Shown piece by piece: positions 34,585-45,667 of a DNA stretch of 64,000 nt (positions are counted from its first letter, which is position 1; each line of letters opens with the position of its first letter). The stretch comes from Candidatus Enterococcus murrayae. GTDB lineage: Bacteria > Bacillota > Bacilli > Lactobacillales > Enterococcaceae. The stretch covers positions 1 through 64,000 of the forward strand of contig NZ_JAFLVR010000002.1 in NCBI RefSeq assembly GCF_017315985.1, written 5' to 3'. A program made the position numbers and the translations under genes. The notes under the pieces were generated by a model. That model was given only the letters and a program-made list of their open reading frames with translations. It was not told the DNA's origin and ran no database searches.

Positions 34585-34626
34585 AAAGAGCTGTAGCAAA
34601 TTTGTAATCCTTTGCTACAGCTCTTT
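34585..34626. terminator. Bidirectional terminator, AGCS symporter / MacB-like operon
   Basis: The perfect 16-base arms AAAGAGCTGTAGCAAA and TTTGCTACAGCTCTTT with a 10-base loop lie between convergent genes. Confidence 0.93.
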
Positions 34627-34631
34627 TTCTT

Positions 34632-35903
34632 TTATTCGTAACGTAAAGCATTGATTGGATCTAACCGTGCAGCCCGATTGGCTGGGAAAGTTCCAGCTAA
34701 AAATGCGATCAGCATAATGATCAATAAAATTATTACCATGCTCGGCCATGAGAACTGTAATAGAGTAAGGCCAGTTAAACCGTCTAGAAATGACGTTGTA
34801 GCAAAATCATTTAGGAAATGGCCGGCTATAACAGCCCCTGCAATTCCTGTAACACCACCCCAGAACCCAATCAGCAAAGCTTCAATACTGAAAGTTAAAA
34901 ATACTTTGAAGCGTCCCATTCCCATCGCTTTCATCAAACCAATTTCTCGTGTTCGATCTTGAACGGACATATACAGTGTATTAATGATCCCAAAGCTTGC
35001 GGCCAATAATGCGATAGCGCCAAATAAGGTTAAGACACCAGTGATCGCATTAATAACTTGACGAATCATTCCGATTTCATCTTCAACTGTCATGGCACTA
35101 AAGCCTTTTTTTTCTAAACGTTTTTTAAGTTGATTGATTTGCTTCTCAGATAGATTCTTATTCATTGTAGCAAAAAGGGTGCCGTATTTATTTTTCATAT
35201 TTTCTGGCATGCCGTTTTCGTTGACACTGATAATTTTATCAGACAAAGCTTTACTCATAATTGATTGACCTTGTTGGATCAGGCTGACATTACGAACGCC
35301 GACGATGGTCACTTCTAAAATTTCACGCTCGCCAGTAGCTTGACTGCTGACAGCAATTTTAATTTTCTGATTAAGTGCCGATTTAGCTGATTTGAATCCT
35401 AATGACTTCATATATTCCGGAGCCAAGTTTATTTCATAGCTATCTCCAGAAGCACTAGCCTCACGGCCTGCTTCTAAATCAATTGTAATATCACTAACAG
35501 TTACAGCCGATAGGAGATATTTTTTACCAGTATTTCGTTGGACATAATCCGTTGATAAAAAGTGGAAAGGCTCAACTTTCTTGATTCCTTTTGTTTCTTT
35601 GATTTTGTCAAGATCTTTTGCTGTTAAGTAATCAGCATCTGCTCCAGAAGCTTTATCTGGATCGTATTCTTGCGGTTCGTTATCGGCGGGACCCATTTGT
35701 GATTTAGGAAAAACCATCAGTTGGTCCTCACCGCCAACGCCGTTGATTTGCCGATCAATATAATCGTTAACGCCATTGTTGACTCCAGTCGTTAATGAAA
35801 TCGTGAATGCTCCAATAAAAATTGCGATTACGGTTAACACTGTTCGTCCTTTGTTTCTCCATAGGTTTGAGCTCGCTGATTTAATAATGTCAAATAATTT
35901 CAT
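34632..35903 (-). CDS. ABC transporter permease, MacB/FtsX type
   Basis: The 423-residue protein has one N-terminal helix (about 18-40), then a 230-residue extracellular MacB-like domain. Three C-terminal helices follow, with the FtsX motif SVQDRTREIGLMKAMGM and a final TFPANRAARLDPINALRYE. The ATG at 35903 lies 8 bases behind GGAGGG; the GTG at 35912 touches that site. Works with the ATPase encoded just upstream. Such Gram-positive systems often expel antimicrobial peptides or release lipoproteins; substrate unknown. Confidence 0.9.
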   Translation of the reverse strand: MKLFDIIKSASSNLWRNKGRTVLTVIAIFIGAFTISLTTGVNNGVNDYIDRQINGVGGEDQLMVFPKSQMGPADNEPQEYDPDKASGADADYLTAKDLDKIKETKGIKKVEPFHFLSTDYVQRNTGKKYLLSAVTVSDITIDLEAGREASASGDSYEINLAPEYMKSLGFKSAKSALNQKIKIAVSSQATGEREILEVTIVGVRNVSLIQQGQSIMSKALSDKIISVNENGMPENMKNKYGTLFATMNKNLSEKQINQLKKRLEKKGFSAMTVEDEIGMIRQVINAITGVLTLFGAIALLAASFGIINTLYMSVQDRTREIGLMKAMGMGRFKVFLTFSIEALLIGFWGGVTGIAGAVIAGHFLNDFATTSFLDGLTGLTLLQFSWPSMVIILLIIMLIAFLAGTFPANRAARLDPINALRYE

Positions 35904-35904
35904 C

Positions 35905-36582
35905 TTAGGCACCCTCCAATATTAGACCATCTTTAATGTGGATTTGACGATCGCACCGATCCGCTAATTCCGGATCATGGGTAACAATAATCAATGTGAT
36001 GCCTTTTTTCTGATTTAAATCAAAAAGCAGCTTTTCGATTTTTTCTCCAGTTGCTGAATCCAAATTACCTGTCGGCTCATCGGCGAAAATGACTTCTGGC
36101 TGATTTACAATCGCACGAGCAATACAGACACGCTGCTTTTGACCACCAGATAAATCATTGGCTTTATTGTTGGCCTTATCGCTCAATTCAACCGCTTCTA
36201 AAGCCTCCATCGCCATTTGCTTTCTTTGTCGATTTTTAATACCAGCGATTTTTAATGGCAGCAATACATTGGATAAAACAGTATCCTTGGGATTTATAAA
36301 AAATTGTTGGAACACAAAACCAAACGTTTCGTTTCTCATTTTATTCAACGCACTATTTTTTATTTGTTTTGTATCTTGATTAAGTAAAGATATTTTCCCA
36401 GAACTCGGACGATCTAGCAGTGCCAATATATGCATCAAGGTTGACTTGCCCGATCCGCTTTTTCCAATAATTGCGACAGATTCCCCTTTTTTTATCGCAA
36501 AATTAATCCCTTTCAATGCTTCAAAAGCTGATTGGCCAGAGCCGTAAACTTTTTTCACATCCGTTACTTCAATTGCATTCAT
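35905..36582 (-). CDS. ABC transporter ATP-binding protein, MacB/LolD type
   Basis: The 225-residue ATPase has Walker A GKSGSGKST, Q-loop FVFQQFF, signature LSGGQKQRVCIARAIV, Walker B VIFADEPTGNLD and switch VTHDPELA. The N-terminal VYGSGQSAFEALKGINFAIKKGE is characteristic of the MacB/LolD class. It ends one base before the permease ATG region. Start ATG behind GGAGGAAAAT. Confidence 0.93.
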   Translation of the reverse strand: MNAIEVTDVKKVYGSGQSAFEALKGINFAIKKGESVAIIGKSGSGKSTLMHILALLDRPSSGKISLLNQDTKQIKNSALNKMRNETFGFVFQQFFINPKDTVLSNVLLPLKIAGIKNRQRKQMAMEALEAVELSDKANNKANDLSGGQKQRVCIARAIVNQPEVIFADEPTGNLDSATGEKIEKLLFDLNQKKGITLIIVTHDPELADRCDRQIHIKDGLILEGA

Positions 36583-36749
36583 TATTTTCCTCCTCTTAGC
36601 TAAAAGCTATGGATTGATTCTCCCATAAGTTGGCAATAATGAAATGGTACTAAAGTAGTATTTAGTGAATAATACTAAAATTTTTGAAGGGAAATGATAT
36701 TTCGCAGTATGATGATTAAGCATTAAGTGACGAATAAACAATAAAAAAA

Positions 36750-36772
36750 GAGTAAATCATTATGATTTACTC
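36750..36772 (-). terminator. Terminator overlapping the end of the class I GATase-like gene
   Basis: On the minus strand arms GAGTAAATCAT and ATGATTTACTC pair around a single base, followed by seven T residues. The stop codon lies inside the stem. Confidence 0.85.
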
Positions 36773-37492
36773 AAAATCTTGAACGAAATAATCGAATAAG
36801 CTTTGTTCTTTAGAATCTTTCTTATGGGTGAGTTCAGGGTGCCACTGTACACCAAGGATTTTCGTGTTCTTTTCACGACTTTCAACCGCTTCAATGATAC
36901 CATCAAGTGACCAAGCAATAGGTATGAGACTTGCAGATAAATCCTTGATGGCCTGATGGTGATAGGAGTTGACTTGTGCTCGTTCACCAAAAAGTGGAGC
37001 TAAAGCTGATTCAGGCTTAACTGTGATGGAGTGTAGACCAAAATCAGGTACGGTTGGAAACATATCGTGTTTCACTTCCCATTCAGGGTATTGAGATAAA
37101 TCTTGATACAAGGTTCCACCTAAGGCCACATTTAATAGTTGTGTCCCTCGACAAACAGTGAAAATAGGTTTGTTTTGTTTGATGGCTTCTTTGATTAGAG
37201 CAATCTCAAAAGAATCTCGTTCAATACTGGTAGGACCTAACTTTGGATGAGGCTCCTCATTGTAAAGGATAGGAGTTACGTCTTGTCCTCCAGCTAATAA
37301 GAGTTTATCGATTGATTCGATATAATTACTAGCTAGCTCAGGATTGCTGATTGGCAATAAAATAGGTAGGCCCCCCGCTTTATGCACACCATCGATGAAT
37401 CCTTGAGGACTGTAAGTAAACTGCTGATCAAAAAAATCTTGATTATTTTGGTAGTGTTGATTTGCGGCTATTCCAATAATATTTTTTTTCAT
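36767..37492 (-). CDS. Gamma-glutamyl-gamma-aminobutyrate hydrolase family (peptidase C26, PuuD-like)
   Basis: The 241-residue protein has a class I glutamine amidotransferase fold used as a hydrolase. The nucleophile is Cys in FTVCRGTQLLNVALGG, and the His-Glu pair is in LGVQWHPE. LLLAGGQDVTP and a conserved SYHHQAI complete the C26 pattern. It hydrolyses gamma-glutamyl amides, possibly gamma-glutamyl-GABA. The ATG at 37492 lies 9 bases behind AAGGAG; the upstream TTG touches that site. It is transcribed away from the V-ATPase operon. Confidence 0.92.
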   Translation of the reverse strand: MKKNIIGIAANQHYQNNQDFFDQQFTYSPQGFIDGVHKAGGLPILLPISNPELASNYIESIDKLLLAGGQDVTPILYNEEPHPKLGPTSIERDSFEIALIKEAIKQNKPIFTVCRGTQLLNVALGGTLYQDLSQYPEWEVKHDMFPTVPDFGLHSITVKPESALAPLFGERAQVNSYHHQAIKDLSASLIPIAWSLDGIIEAVESREKNTKILGVQWHPELTHKKDSKEQSLFDYFVQDFE

Positions 37493-37656
37493 AAACGACA
37501 ACTCCTTCTACTATTTGATACCATAGTCAAAACTCAAAAAGCAAGTAATTCGGTTATTAATTTTTTCTCATTTCCACTTTGTAAAAACCAACTATTAAAT
37601 AAAGTACAGATTTAAAGTCGAACGTATTAAATTTTTAACTTTTTAGCGAAAAATAG

Positions 37657-37684
37657 TTACGTGCAATCCTTTTTTTGATATACT
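37657..37684 (+). promoter_or_regulatory. Likely promoter of the V-ATPase operon
   Basis: TATACT at 37679-37684 is a strong -10 box; the best -35 is a weak TTACGT at 37657-37662, 16 bases away. Transcription would begin near 37691, about 20 bases before the structured leader. Confidence 0.55.
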
Positions 37685-37710
37685 ATGTTCATTGAATAAA
37701 TACAAAATGG

Positions 37711-37785
37711 TTGGGCGTAAGCTTCAAGGATCGTGTTCTTCAAGGGGTGAGAAGAGCAACCTTGAGAGTGGTGCGCTCTTTTTTT
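37711..37785 (+). promoter_or_regulatory. Candidate riboswitch with antiterminator/terminator switch ahead of ntp operon
   Basis: Three elements are visible. TTGGGC-GTAA-GCTTCAA (37711-37727) can form a small hairpin. TTCAAGG (37723-37729) pairs with CCTTGAG (37760-37766) around an 8-base stem, TGTTCTTC (37734-37741) with GAAGAGCA (37751-37758). Alternatively AAGAGC (37752-37757) pairs with GCTCTT (37775-37780) before seven T residues, a terminator. The last two folds exclude each other, so a ligand that stabilises the first would turn the operon on. Na+ is an attractive ligand because the operon encodes a Na+ pump. The Na+-I (DUF1646) riboswitch class is the obvious comparison; I could not verify its consensus. 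Confidence 0.55.
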
Positions 37786-37806
37786 GTATCTAAAAGGAGG
37801 GTTTGT

Positions 37807-38130
37807 GTGTTAGAAGCTTTAGAAAAAATAAAGTCTGCTGAGGAGCAAAATGAAAGAAAAAAAGAAAAGCTAGTAGCAGAATTAGCAGCTTATGAGACGA
37901 ATAAAAAACAACAGCTGCAAAAGAAGCGCGAAGAATTGAGAATGGATTTTTCTACTGTTTTATCGGAAAGAGAACAAGTATTGTCTGAAGAATTGGCAGC
38001 TGAAGAAAAAGATTTGAACAGCCATGCGGAAGATGCGATTAAAATGATGGAAAAAAAATATCAAGAAAAGAAAGAGCAAACGATTCAAAAAATTATTGAA
38101 AGGGTGATCTCAGAATATGGCAGTCAGTAA
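37807..38130 (+). CDS. ntpF: V-type ATPase peripheral stalk subunit (NtpF, G-type)
   Basis: The 107-residue product is nearly all charged coiled coil (Glu/Lys/Gln rich), as expected for the stalk subunit that pairs with NtpE. The frame is open to 37711, but that part overlaps the leader hairpins. GTG at 37807 follows AAAGGAGGG by 7 bases and gives MLEALEKIKSAEEQ. It overlaps ntpI by 14 bases. First gene of the operon, as in E. hirae. Confidence 0.9.
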   Translation: MLEALEKIKSAEEQNERKKEKLVAELAAYETNKKQQLQKKREELRMDFSTVLSEREQVLSEELAAEEKDLNSHAEDAIKMMEKKYQEKKEQTIQKIIERVISEYGSQ

Positions 38131-40078
38131 AATGAGTAAGCTGACCTTGATTGCCCAGCAGGGGTATAGTGAACAAATTCTATCTGCGGTTCAGGGATTC
38201 CAAGGGGTGGAAATTCGAGATTTATTTGAACAAACAGTTAGCAATGATTGGGTAGAAAAATATTTTTACGAAGTTGAACCTCTGGCTAGTCAAGATACAC
38301 TGACAAAAATCGATCATCAATTAGAACAAATAACACATGCCATACGATTTGTGGAACATCACGGCAGCAGTCGTGAAAAAGGAATCCACCTTAAACGTCA
38401 GCAAGCGACTTTACGAAAATTGGAAGAAACATTTGATGAGAGTGTGCTGCTATCGGAATTGGAGAGCATCCAGGAGTTAGAATCTCTTTTTTCTGAGGTT
38501 CGATCGAAACAAGAAAATCTACATGAGCAAGAAAGTCTCCTGCAAAAATGGCAATCATTAGATTTTCTGCCAAAAGATTATTCATTGCATTCAACAAAAT
38601 GCTTTTTAGGAACTGCAGATGCGAGTATTTGGGAATTATTTGATCAGCAATTAAAAGAGAAACAGATTCATAGTGAAGTCATTTACAGTGATGATCATAT
38701 CGTTAATTTTGTCCTATTGTACTTGCGAGCTGAACAAGCAGAGGTACAAGAACTAGCTCGCCAGTTTAGTATAACCGCATTTACCTATAATTATTCACGA
38801 CTGCCTAAGACTGAATTGACCGCGATCCAGCGTGAAATCATTGAATTAGTGGAAGAAAATAAACGTCTCGCTCGGTTAATCGGACAGAAAAAAAGCGTGA
38901 TTGAAAACTTGGAAACAGCAGAAGAGGTTCTATTAGCACGAAAAAATCGCTGGTTGATCCACGATCGTTTTATTAAAGATGATAAATTATTCCTGCTGCA
39001 GGGGTGGATCGAAACGGAGAACTTCAAAACATTTGAAGATTTTGTAGGCAATTTAATAGGTAGTGAAAATCTTTACCTAGAAATTGAAGAGCCGACGAGT
39101 GTCGAAATTACGGAAGAGATACCAACTAAGCTAAAGAACCATACGTTGGTAAAACCGTTTGAGATGCTGACGGAGATGTATAGCCTGCCTAAATACCATG
39201 AAGTTGATCCAACACCGTGGTTTATGCCTTTTTACTTTGTTTTCTTCGGGATGATGGTTGCGGACGCAGGGTATGGTGCGTTGATGCTAATAGGGACAAC
39301 CGTTGCTTTGAGAACGATCTTGCCACGAGGAATGGAACGATTTATGCGCTTTTTCCAAATCTTAGCTGTACCGACTATTATGTGGGGATTGATTTATAAT
39401 TCATTCTTCGGTTTTTCACTTGGATATACACCCATTCTCTCAACCAGTGAGGACGTCATTAGTATTTTAGTCTTATCGATTATTTTTGGTGTCATTCAAA
39501 TTTTTATCGGTTTAGGTTTAGCAGCACGAGAAAATATCAAAGCCAAGAACTATTTAGGTGCTGTTTCAGACGGATTTGCTTGGCAAGGGATTATGATTGG
39601 GGCGATTATTGGAGGAGCAGGAAAAATGCTGCTGAACAGCCAGCCGCTATTTATGATAGGTGTTGGACTAGCAGGATTAAGTGCTTTGCTGATCATTATC
39701 ACCCCGATGCTGCAATCGAAATCTAAGATTAAAGGGTTAGCTAAAGGGGCCTATAATTTATATGGAATCACTAGTTATATTGGTGATTTGGTAAGCTACA
39801 CTCGGTTGATGGCCTTAGGAATATCTGGAGGAAGCATCGCGGCAGCATTTAATATGCTAGTCGGATATATGCCGCCGATTGCACGATTTAGTGTTGGAAT
39901 TTTATTGATGTTAGCTCTACATGGATTAAATATCTTTTTGTCTTTATTATCTGCTTATGTCCATGGGGCTCGTCTACAATATGTAGAATTTTTCGGAAAA
40001 TTTTACGAAGGCGGAGGACGTGCATTCCGTCCATTAAAGTCAGAAGAAAAATATGTAAATATAGAACAAGAAAAATAA
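38117..40078 (+). CDS. ntpI: V-type Na+-ATPase subunit I (a-type)
   Basis: The 653-residue protein is the membrane stator. The N-terminal half (1-340) is cytoplasmic with long coiled coils. The C-terminal half has seven or eight helices beginning WFMPFYFVFFGMMVADAGYG. GITSYIGDLVSYTRLMALGISGG carries the essential Arg (YTRLMAL) that faces the K-ring ion site. HGLNIFLSLLSAYVHGARLQYVEFFGKFYEGGGRAF is the typical end. Length matches E. hirae NtpI closely. Confidence 0.97.
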   Translation: MAVSKMSKLTLIAQQGYSEQILSAVQGFQGVEIRDLFEQTVSNDWVEKYFYEVEPLASQDTLTKIDHQLEQITHAIRFVEHHGSSREKGIHLKRQQATLRKLEETFDESVLLSELESIQELESLFSEVRSKQENLHEQESLLQKWQSLDFLPKDYSLHSTKCFLGTADASIWELFDQQLKEKQIHSEVIYSDDHIVNFVLLYLRAEQAEVQELARQFSITAFTYNYSRLPKTELTAIQREIIELVEENKRLARLIGQKKSVIENLETAEEVLLARKNRWLIHDRFIKDDKLFLLQGWIETENFKTFEDFVGNLIGSENLYLEIEEPTSVEITEEIPTKLKNHTLVKPFEMLTEMYSLPKYHEVDPTPWFMPFYFVFFGMMVADAGYGALMLIGTTVALRTILPRGMERFMRFFQILAVPTIMWGLIYNSFFGFSLGYTPILSTSEDVISILVLSIIFGVIQIFIGLGLAARENIKAKNYLGAVSDGFAWQGIMIGAIIGGAGKMLLNSQPLFMIGVGLAGLSALLIIITPMLQSKSKIKGLAKGAYNLYGITSYIGDLVSYTRLMALGISGGSIAAAFNMLVGYMPPIARFSVGILLMLALHGLNIFLSLLSAYVHGARLQYVEFFGKFYEGGGRAFRPLKSEEKYVNIEQEK

Positions 40079-40093
40079 TTGGAGGAATTTTAG

Positions 40094-40567
<474 letters not shown>

Positions 40568-40579
40568 GGAGTTTTTTTA

Positions 40580-41164
40580 ATGGAAGCAATCGAAAAAATA
40601 GTCGAGCAGTTGAATCAGCAAGCAGATCTGGAGCAGCGTCAATTGAAGGAAAAAGAGACTGCACGGATCGATCAAGAGTTTCAGGCGGAGCTGACAGAGA
40701 TCGAAGCTGAACATCAAAAACGCTTGGAGAAAAATGTACAAAATCTAGAGAACAATTACAAGCAGGCTACGAATCGGCAGCAGGTTGCTCAAAAACAAAT
40801 GATTTTAAATCAAAAACAAGCTATTTTAGAACGTGTATTTGCTGAAGCAGTCACTCAAATGGAGAATTGGGCACCAGAAGAGCAGCGGAAATTTGCTCAC
40901 GATGCCTTAGGAAAAATGCCATTACAAGGTGAATTAGTTTTTATTCCTGGTGAGAAGTCGCAAGCAATTTTTACAGAAGAATGGCTAGTCGAGCAAAGCC
41001 AAAAGCTTACGTATCAATTAACAATTGGTGGGGAGCCGGTCATTGGTCAAGCTGGATTCATTTTAGATAAAGAGGGCGTACAATATAACTTTCTTTATCA
41101 AAGTTTAGTTAGAGAAATTCAACAGCGAGAAAGTTATCAAACAGCCGAAACGCTTTTTGAATAA
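40580..41164 (+). CDS. ntpE: V-type ATPase peripheral stalk subunit E
   Basis: The 194-residue subunit has an N-terminal charged coiled coil (1-95) that pairs with NtpF. A globular C-terminal domain ends in IGQAGFILDKEGVQYNFLYQSLVREI, matching NtpE. AAGGAG lies 8 bases before the ATG, and the spacing after ntpK is 12 bases. It links the A3B3 head to the stator. Confidence 0.93.
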   Translation: MEAIEKIVEQLNQQADLEQRQLKEKETARIDQEFQAELTEIEAEHQKRLEKNVQNLENNYKQATNRQQVAQKQMILNQKQAILERVFAEAVTQMENWAPEEQRKFAHDALGKMPLQGELVFIPGEKSQAIFTEEWLVEQSQKLTYQLTIGGEPVIGQAGFILDKEGVQYNFLYQSLVREIQQRESYQTAETLFE

Positions 41165-41201
41165 CCATGGTCTTAAAAGACTACGAATTAGGAGGCATTG
41201 A

Positions 41202-42197
41202 ATGAAACAATCTACGTATCATGAATTGAATCCGCTGGTTCGTTTGAAGGAATTGGAGCTGTTGGCTCCTGAATTGATGGCGCGAATGATAAAAGCTGAG
41301 GATATGACAGAAATCGAGGCTCTTTTTAGAGGAACGATATACGGTGAATATTTGTCAGATAATTTTTATGAAAGCTTTGAAGCAGCCCTGGGAACGGCGC
41401 AAAATAATCTGCTGGCAGAATTAGTAAAGATCATACCTGATCCGAATGTTATTTGGATATATACAATGCGATTTACCTTCCACAACCTGAAAGCCTTGAT
41501 CAAAGCGGATTTGTTAAATCAGGATTTTGATGACCTTTATATTTATGATGGTTTTTATTCTTTAGAACAGATTAAAACTGCTATCCGAACGGGTCAAGCT
41601 AGCGGATTACCAGATATTTTGCTGGAAAGCATCCAAGAGGTTAGGGAGCACTTTGAAGAGTCGAACAGTTTGCAAGGAATCGATATTATTTTGGATCGTA
41701 AATATTTATATTGTCAGCGCAAAATCGCAGATAGCATAAATGAGCCGGAGTTGACGAAAGAAGTGATCAGCTTCATTGATTTCACCAACATCTTAATGGT
41801 AGCACGCGGGATTAAACAAAAAAGAAGTCGGAACTTTATGTCGACTGCTTTATCGAGTCACGGAAGTATACCAAAAGAGGAATTACTGGATTGTGTTGAA
41901 GTTGATATGGAAATGTTGACGAGTTATTTGAAAACTACCGCCTATAGTGAAGTAATCGAACCGATTATTAAGGATAATACCATCGATTTAAGTCAGTTAG
42001 AAAGACTTTGCGATAATTATTTGACGAGTTTTTACGAAACGGCGCAAACACAAGCCTTTGGTCCGCTACCAGTATTAGCGTTGTTAAATGCGAAGTCGAT
42101 TGAAAATAAAAATCTTCGCTTGATCATCACAGGTAAACGAATCGGATTAACGGAGGATCAAATTAGAGAAAGGATGCGTGAGACATATGTCACATAA
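41202..42197 (+). CDS. ntpC: V-type ATPase subunit C (d-type)
   Basis: The 331-residue all-helical subunit joins the central shaft to the K ring. It starts with [21 protein letters not shown] and ends [29 protein letters not shown], both typical of NtpC. AGGAGG precedes the ATG. It overlaps ntpG by 20 bases, consistent with coupled translation. Confidence 0.94.
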   Translation: MKQSTYHELNPLVRLKELELLAPELMARMIKAEDMTEIEALFRGTIYGEYLSDNFYESFEAALGTAQNNLLAELVKIIPDPNVIWIYTMRFTFHNLKALIKADLLNQDFDDLYIYDGFYSLEQIKTAIRTGQASGLPDILLESIQEVREHFEESNSLQGIDIILDRKYLYCQRKIADSINEPELTKEVISFIDFTNILMVARGIKQKRSRNFMSTALSSHGSIPKEELLDCVEVDMEMLTSYLKTTAYSEVIEPIIKDNTIDLSQLERLCDNYLTSFYETAQTQAFGPLPVLALLNAKSIENKNLRLIITGKRIGLTEDQIRERMRETYVT

Positions 42198-42498
42198 AAT
42201 TGGTGCAATTGGTGATAAGGATTCTGTCTTGCCTTTCAAACTCTTTGATTTTGATACCCGAACTACAAAAGATAAGCAAATGATTCGTCAGCAAATCGAA
42301 GAGATGGCTAAAAACGATTATGGCATTATTTATATTACCGAAGAATTTGCCCAACTTGTCCCTGATACAATCAAACGTTATGAAGAGAAGATGATTCCGG
42401 CGATTGTATTGATCCCAAATCATGAGGGAACTTTAGGAATCGGCCAGTCTATGATTCAAGGACAGGTTGAACGAGCGGTAGGACAGAATATTTTATAA
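42178..42498 (+). CDS. ntpG: V-type ATPase subunit F (NtpG)
   Basis: The 106-residue subunit of the central shaft binds NtpD. Family blocks are [19 protein letters not shown] at the start and [18 protein letters not shown] in the middle. A short Rossmann-like fold is predicted. The ATG at 42178 lies inside ntpC; a second ATG at 42187 would give MSHKIGAIG and is equally possible. Confidence 0.93.
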   Translation: MRHMSHKIGAIGDKDSVLPFKLFDFDTRTTKDKQMIRQQIEEMAKNDYGIIYITEEFAQLVPDTIKRYEEKMIPAIVLIPNHEGTLGIGQSMIQGQVERAVGQNIL

Positions 42499-42512
42499 AA
42501 GGAGCTAGTGAC

Positions 42513-44294
42513 TTGCAAGAAGGTAGAATAATAAAAGTTTCTGGACCATTAGTACTGGCAGAAGACATGGAGCAAGCGGCAATTCAAGATATTTGTTACG
42601 TGGGTGACCTTGGAGTTATCGGCGAAATCATTGAAATGCGTGGCGATGTAGCTTCCATTCAAGTATATGAAGAAACTGCTGGAATTGGACCAGGCGAACC
42701 AGTTAGAACAACAGGGGAAGCTCTTTCGGTTGAATTAGGACCGGGGATTGTTTCTCAAATGTTTGACGGTATCCAACGTCCGTTAGATACATTTAAAGAG
42801 CAGACTGAAAGTAATTTTTTGAGTCGAGGGATTCAAATCCCAGCTTTAGACCACACAAAGAAATGGTTGTTTGAAGCAACAATGGCTGAAGGGGCTACTG
42901 TATCAGCGGGGGATATCGTCGGAACAGTTAAAGAGACGAAAATCATTACACACAAAATTATGGTACCTAATGGGGTCAAGGGAACACTGAAAAAAATCTC
43001 ATCAGGTGAGTTTACGATCGATGACGTTGTTTATGTGATTGAGACAGAAAATGGACCGCGAGAATTTTCTATGTTACAAAAATGGCCAGTACGTCGTGGA
43101 CGACCTGTGTCAGAAAAATTAAATCCAGAAGCACCTATGATTACGGGCCAACGAGTAATTGACACCTTTTTCCCAGTGGTAAAAGGCGGAGCAGCTGCAG
43201 TGCCGGGACCGTTTGGTGCTGGAAAAACGGTTGTTCAGCATCAGATTGCTAAATGGGCGGATGTGGACCTTGTAGTTTACGTAGGCTGTGGTGAACGTGG
43301 AAATGAAATGACCGACGTATTGAACGAATTTCCTGAGTTGATCGATCCTAAGACAGGGGAGTCATTGATGGAGCGGACGATTCTAATTGCGAATACTTCG
43401 AATATGCCGGTTGCGGCACGTGAAGCGTCGATCTACACAGGAATCACCATTGCTGAGTATTTTCGTGATATGGGGTACAATATTGCAATTATGGCAGATT
43501 CTACTTCACGTTGGGCGGAAGCCTTGCGGGAGATGAGTGGACGTTTAGAAGAGATGCCTGGTGACGAAGGTTATCCTGCATACTTAGGAAGCCGTTTGGC
43601 GGAATATTATGAACGATCTGGGCGTGTCATTGCTTTAGGCAGTGACGGTCGTGAAGGCTCGATTACAGCCATCAGTGCAGTATCGCCTTCAGGTGGTGAT
43701 ACTTCTGAACCAGTAACACAAAATACCTTGCGGGTTGTAAAAGTGTTCTGGGGACTAAGTGCTACATTGGCGCAACAACGGCATTTTCCATCGATTGACT
43801 GGCTGCAAAGTTATTCATTATACTCTTCAGAAGTTGGCAAGTATTTGGATAACGACCTTCAAGCAAATTGGTCTCAAATGGTAGCAGAAGGCATGAAAAT
43901 GCTGCAAAAGGAATCTGAACTAAATGAGATTGTTCGTTTAGTTGGGATTGACTCTCTATCAGAAAGGGATCGTTTAACTCTTGAAGTAGCGAAGTCATTG
44001 CGAGAAGATTATTTGCAGCAAAATGCGTTTGATGATGTTGATACGTTTACATCACGAGAAAAACAATTTAAAATGATCGATAATATCTTGACCTTCAACA
44101 AAGAAGGCCAACGTGCTTTAGAATTGGGGACTTATCTAAAAGAAATCATGGACGGAACAGTGACATTGAGAGACCGTATCGCGCGAAGCAAATATATTTC
44201 TGAAGATGAGTTAACAAAATTAGATCAAATCAATTTAGATATTGTGGCTGAAATTCAAGCGATTGTTGCTAAAGGGGGAATGACCAATGATTAA
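42513..44294 (+). CDS. ntpA: V-type ATPase catalytic subunit A
   Basis: The 593-residue catalytic subunit has the same length as E. hirae NtpA. The P-loop [17 protein letters not shown] is intact, with [12 protein letters not shown] providing the catalytic Glu, and [19 protein letters not shown] and the PSGGD loop follow. The 90-residue bulge domain typical of A-type subunits precedes the P-loop. TTG start behind AAAGGAG. It overlaps ntpB by 8 bases. Confidence 0.98.
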   Translation: MQEGRIIKVSGPLVLAEDMEQAAIQDICYVGDLGVIGEIIEMRGDVASIQVYEETAGIGPGEPVRTTGEALSVELGPGIVSQMFDGIQRPLDTFKEQTESNFLSRGIQIPALDHTKKWLFEATMAEGATVSAGDIVGTVKETKIITHKIMVPNGVKGTLKKISSGEFTIDDVVYVIETENGPREFSMLQKWPVRRGRPVSEKLNPEAPMITGQRVIDTFFPVVKGGAAAVPGPFGAGKTVVQHQIAKWADVDLVVYVGCGERGNEMTDVLNEFPELIDPKTGESLMERTILIANTSNMPVAAREASIYTGITIAEYFRDMGYNIAIMADSTSRWAEALREMSGRLEEMPGDEGYPAYLGSRLAEYYERSGRVIALGSDGREGSITAISAVSPSGGDTSEPVTQNTLRVVKVFWGLSATLAQQRHFPSIDWLQSYSLYSSEVGKYLDNDLQANWSQMVAEGMKMLQKESELNEIVRLVGIDSLSERDRLTLEVAKSLREDYLQQNAFDDVDTFTSREKQFKMIDNILTFNKEGQRALELGTYLKEIMDGTVTLRDRIARSKYISEDELTKLDQINLDIVAEIQAIVAKGGMTND

Positions 44295-45663
44295 AGAATA
44301 TCGTACCATTAATGAAGTGGTCGGACCTTTGATGGCGATTGACAAAGTTGAAGGTATCAAATATGAAGAACTGCTTGAAATTCGATTGAACAATGGTGAA
44401 CTACGTCGAGGACAGGTGTTGGAAATCCATGAAGATAAGGCGCTTGTTCAAATTTTCGAAGGAACTAGCGGCATTAACTTGAAGGAATCAACGGCTCGCT
44501 TTTTGGGACATCCATTAGAATTGGGTGTTTCAGAAGACATGGTTGGACGTGTTTTTGATGGATTGGGTCGACCAAAAGATGGCGGACCAGAAATCTTGGC
44601 TGAAAAGAATGTCGATATCAATGGTGAGGTAATCAATCCTGTTTCTCGCGATTACCCCGATGAATTTATCCAAACGGGTATTTCAGCGATTGACCACTTG
44701 AACACATTGGTGCGTGGTCAAAAATTACCAGTATTCTCGGGATTTGGCTTACCGCATAAAGAACTGGCAGCACAAATCGCACGTCAAGCGACAGTATTGA
44801 ACAAGGAAGACGATTTTGCGGTTGTATTTGCTGGGATTGGGATCACTTTTGAAGAAGCAGAGTTCTTCATGGAAGATTTTCGTCAGACAGGTGCGATTGA
44901 CCGCTCAGTTGTCTTCATGAACCTTGCAAATGACCCAGCAATTGAGCGGATTGCGACACCGCGGATGGCATTGACTGCGGCAGAGTATTTGGCATATGAA
45001 AAAGGAATGCATGTCTTGGTTATTATGACGGATATGACCAACTATTGTGAAGCTTTGCGGGAAATATCAGCTGCCCGTAGAGAAGTCCCAGGCCGACGTG
45101 GTTATCCAGGGTATCTTTATACAAACTTGGCTACATTATATGAACGTGCCGGTCGTATTCGAGGATTGAAGGGTTCGGTAACACAAATTCCGATCCTTAC
45201 AATGCCTGAAGATGATAAGACGCATCCAATTCCCGATTTAACTGGCTACATTACAGAGGGTCAAATTATTTTGTCTAGAGAATTGGATAAAAATGGTATT
45301 CAACCACCCATTGATGTTTTACCATCGCTTTCTCGACTGAAGGATAAGGGAACCGGTGAAGGGAAAACACGTAAGGATCATGCACCAACTATGAATCAGC
45401 TTTTCGCTGCGTATGCTCAAGGAAAACAAGCCAAAGAGCTGGCTGTCGTTTTGGGGGATTCTGCGCTTTCTGACGTTGATAAAATCTACGCAAAATTTGC
45501 TGAACGATTTGAAGAGGAATATGTCAATCAAGGGTTTTATGAAAATCGTTCCATTGAAGAAACCTTGAATCTTGGCTGGGAGCTGTTAGCTATGCTGCCT
45601 CGTACCGAGTTAAAACGGATTAAAGATGATATGTTGGACGAATATTTAACAGAGGGAGTTTGA
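44287..45663 (+). CDS. ntpB: V-type ATPase subunit B
   Basis: The 458-residue non-catalytic head subunit lacks a P-loop. Typical blocks are [20 protein letters not shown] (in part), [40 protein letters not shown] and [15 protein letters not shown]. Length equals that of E. hirae NtpB. Start ATG lies inside the end of ntpA behind AAAGGGGG. Confidence 0.98.
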   Translation: MIKEYRTINEVVGPLMAIDKVEGIKYEELLEIRLNNGELRRGQVLEIHEDKALVQIFEGTSGINLKESTARFLGHPLELGVSEDMVGRVFDGLGRPKDGGPEILAEKNVDINGEVINPVSRDYPDEFIQTGISAIDHLNTLVRGQKLPVFSGFGLPHKELAAQIARQATVLNKEDDFAVVFAGIGITFEEAEFFMEDFRQTGAIDRSVVFMNLANDPAIERIATPRMALTAAEYLAYEKGMHVLVIMTDMTNYCEALREISAARREVPGRRGYPGYLYTNLATLYERAGRIRGLKGSVTQIPILTMPEDDKTHPIPDLTGYITEGQIILSRELDKNGIQPPIDVLPSLSRLKDKGTGEGKTRKDHAPTMNQLFAAYAQGKQAKELAVVLGDSALSDVDKIYAKFAERFEEEYVNQGFYENRSIEETLNLGWELLAMLPRTELKRIKDDMLDEYLTEGV

Positions 45664-45667
45664 TCCT

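Noticed and set aside
37711-37806. N-terminal extension of the ntpF frame starting at 37711
   Set aside because: It covers the leader hairpins and terminator. The GTG at 37807 has a strong AAAGGAGGG site and gives the normal NtpF length.
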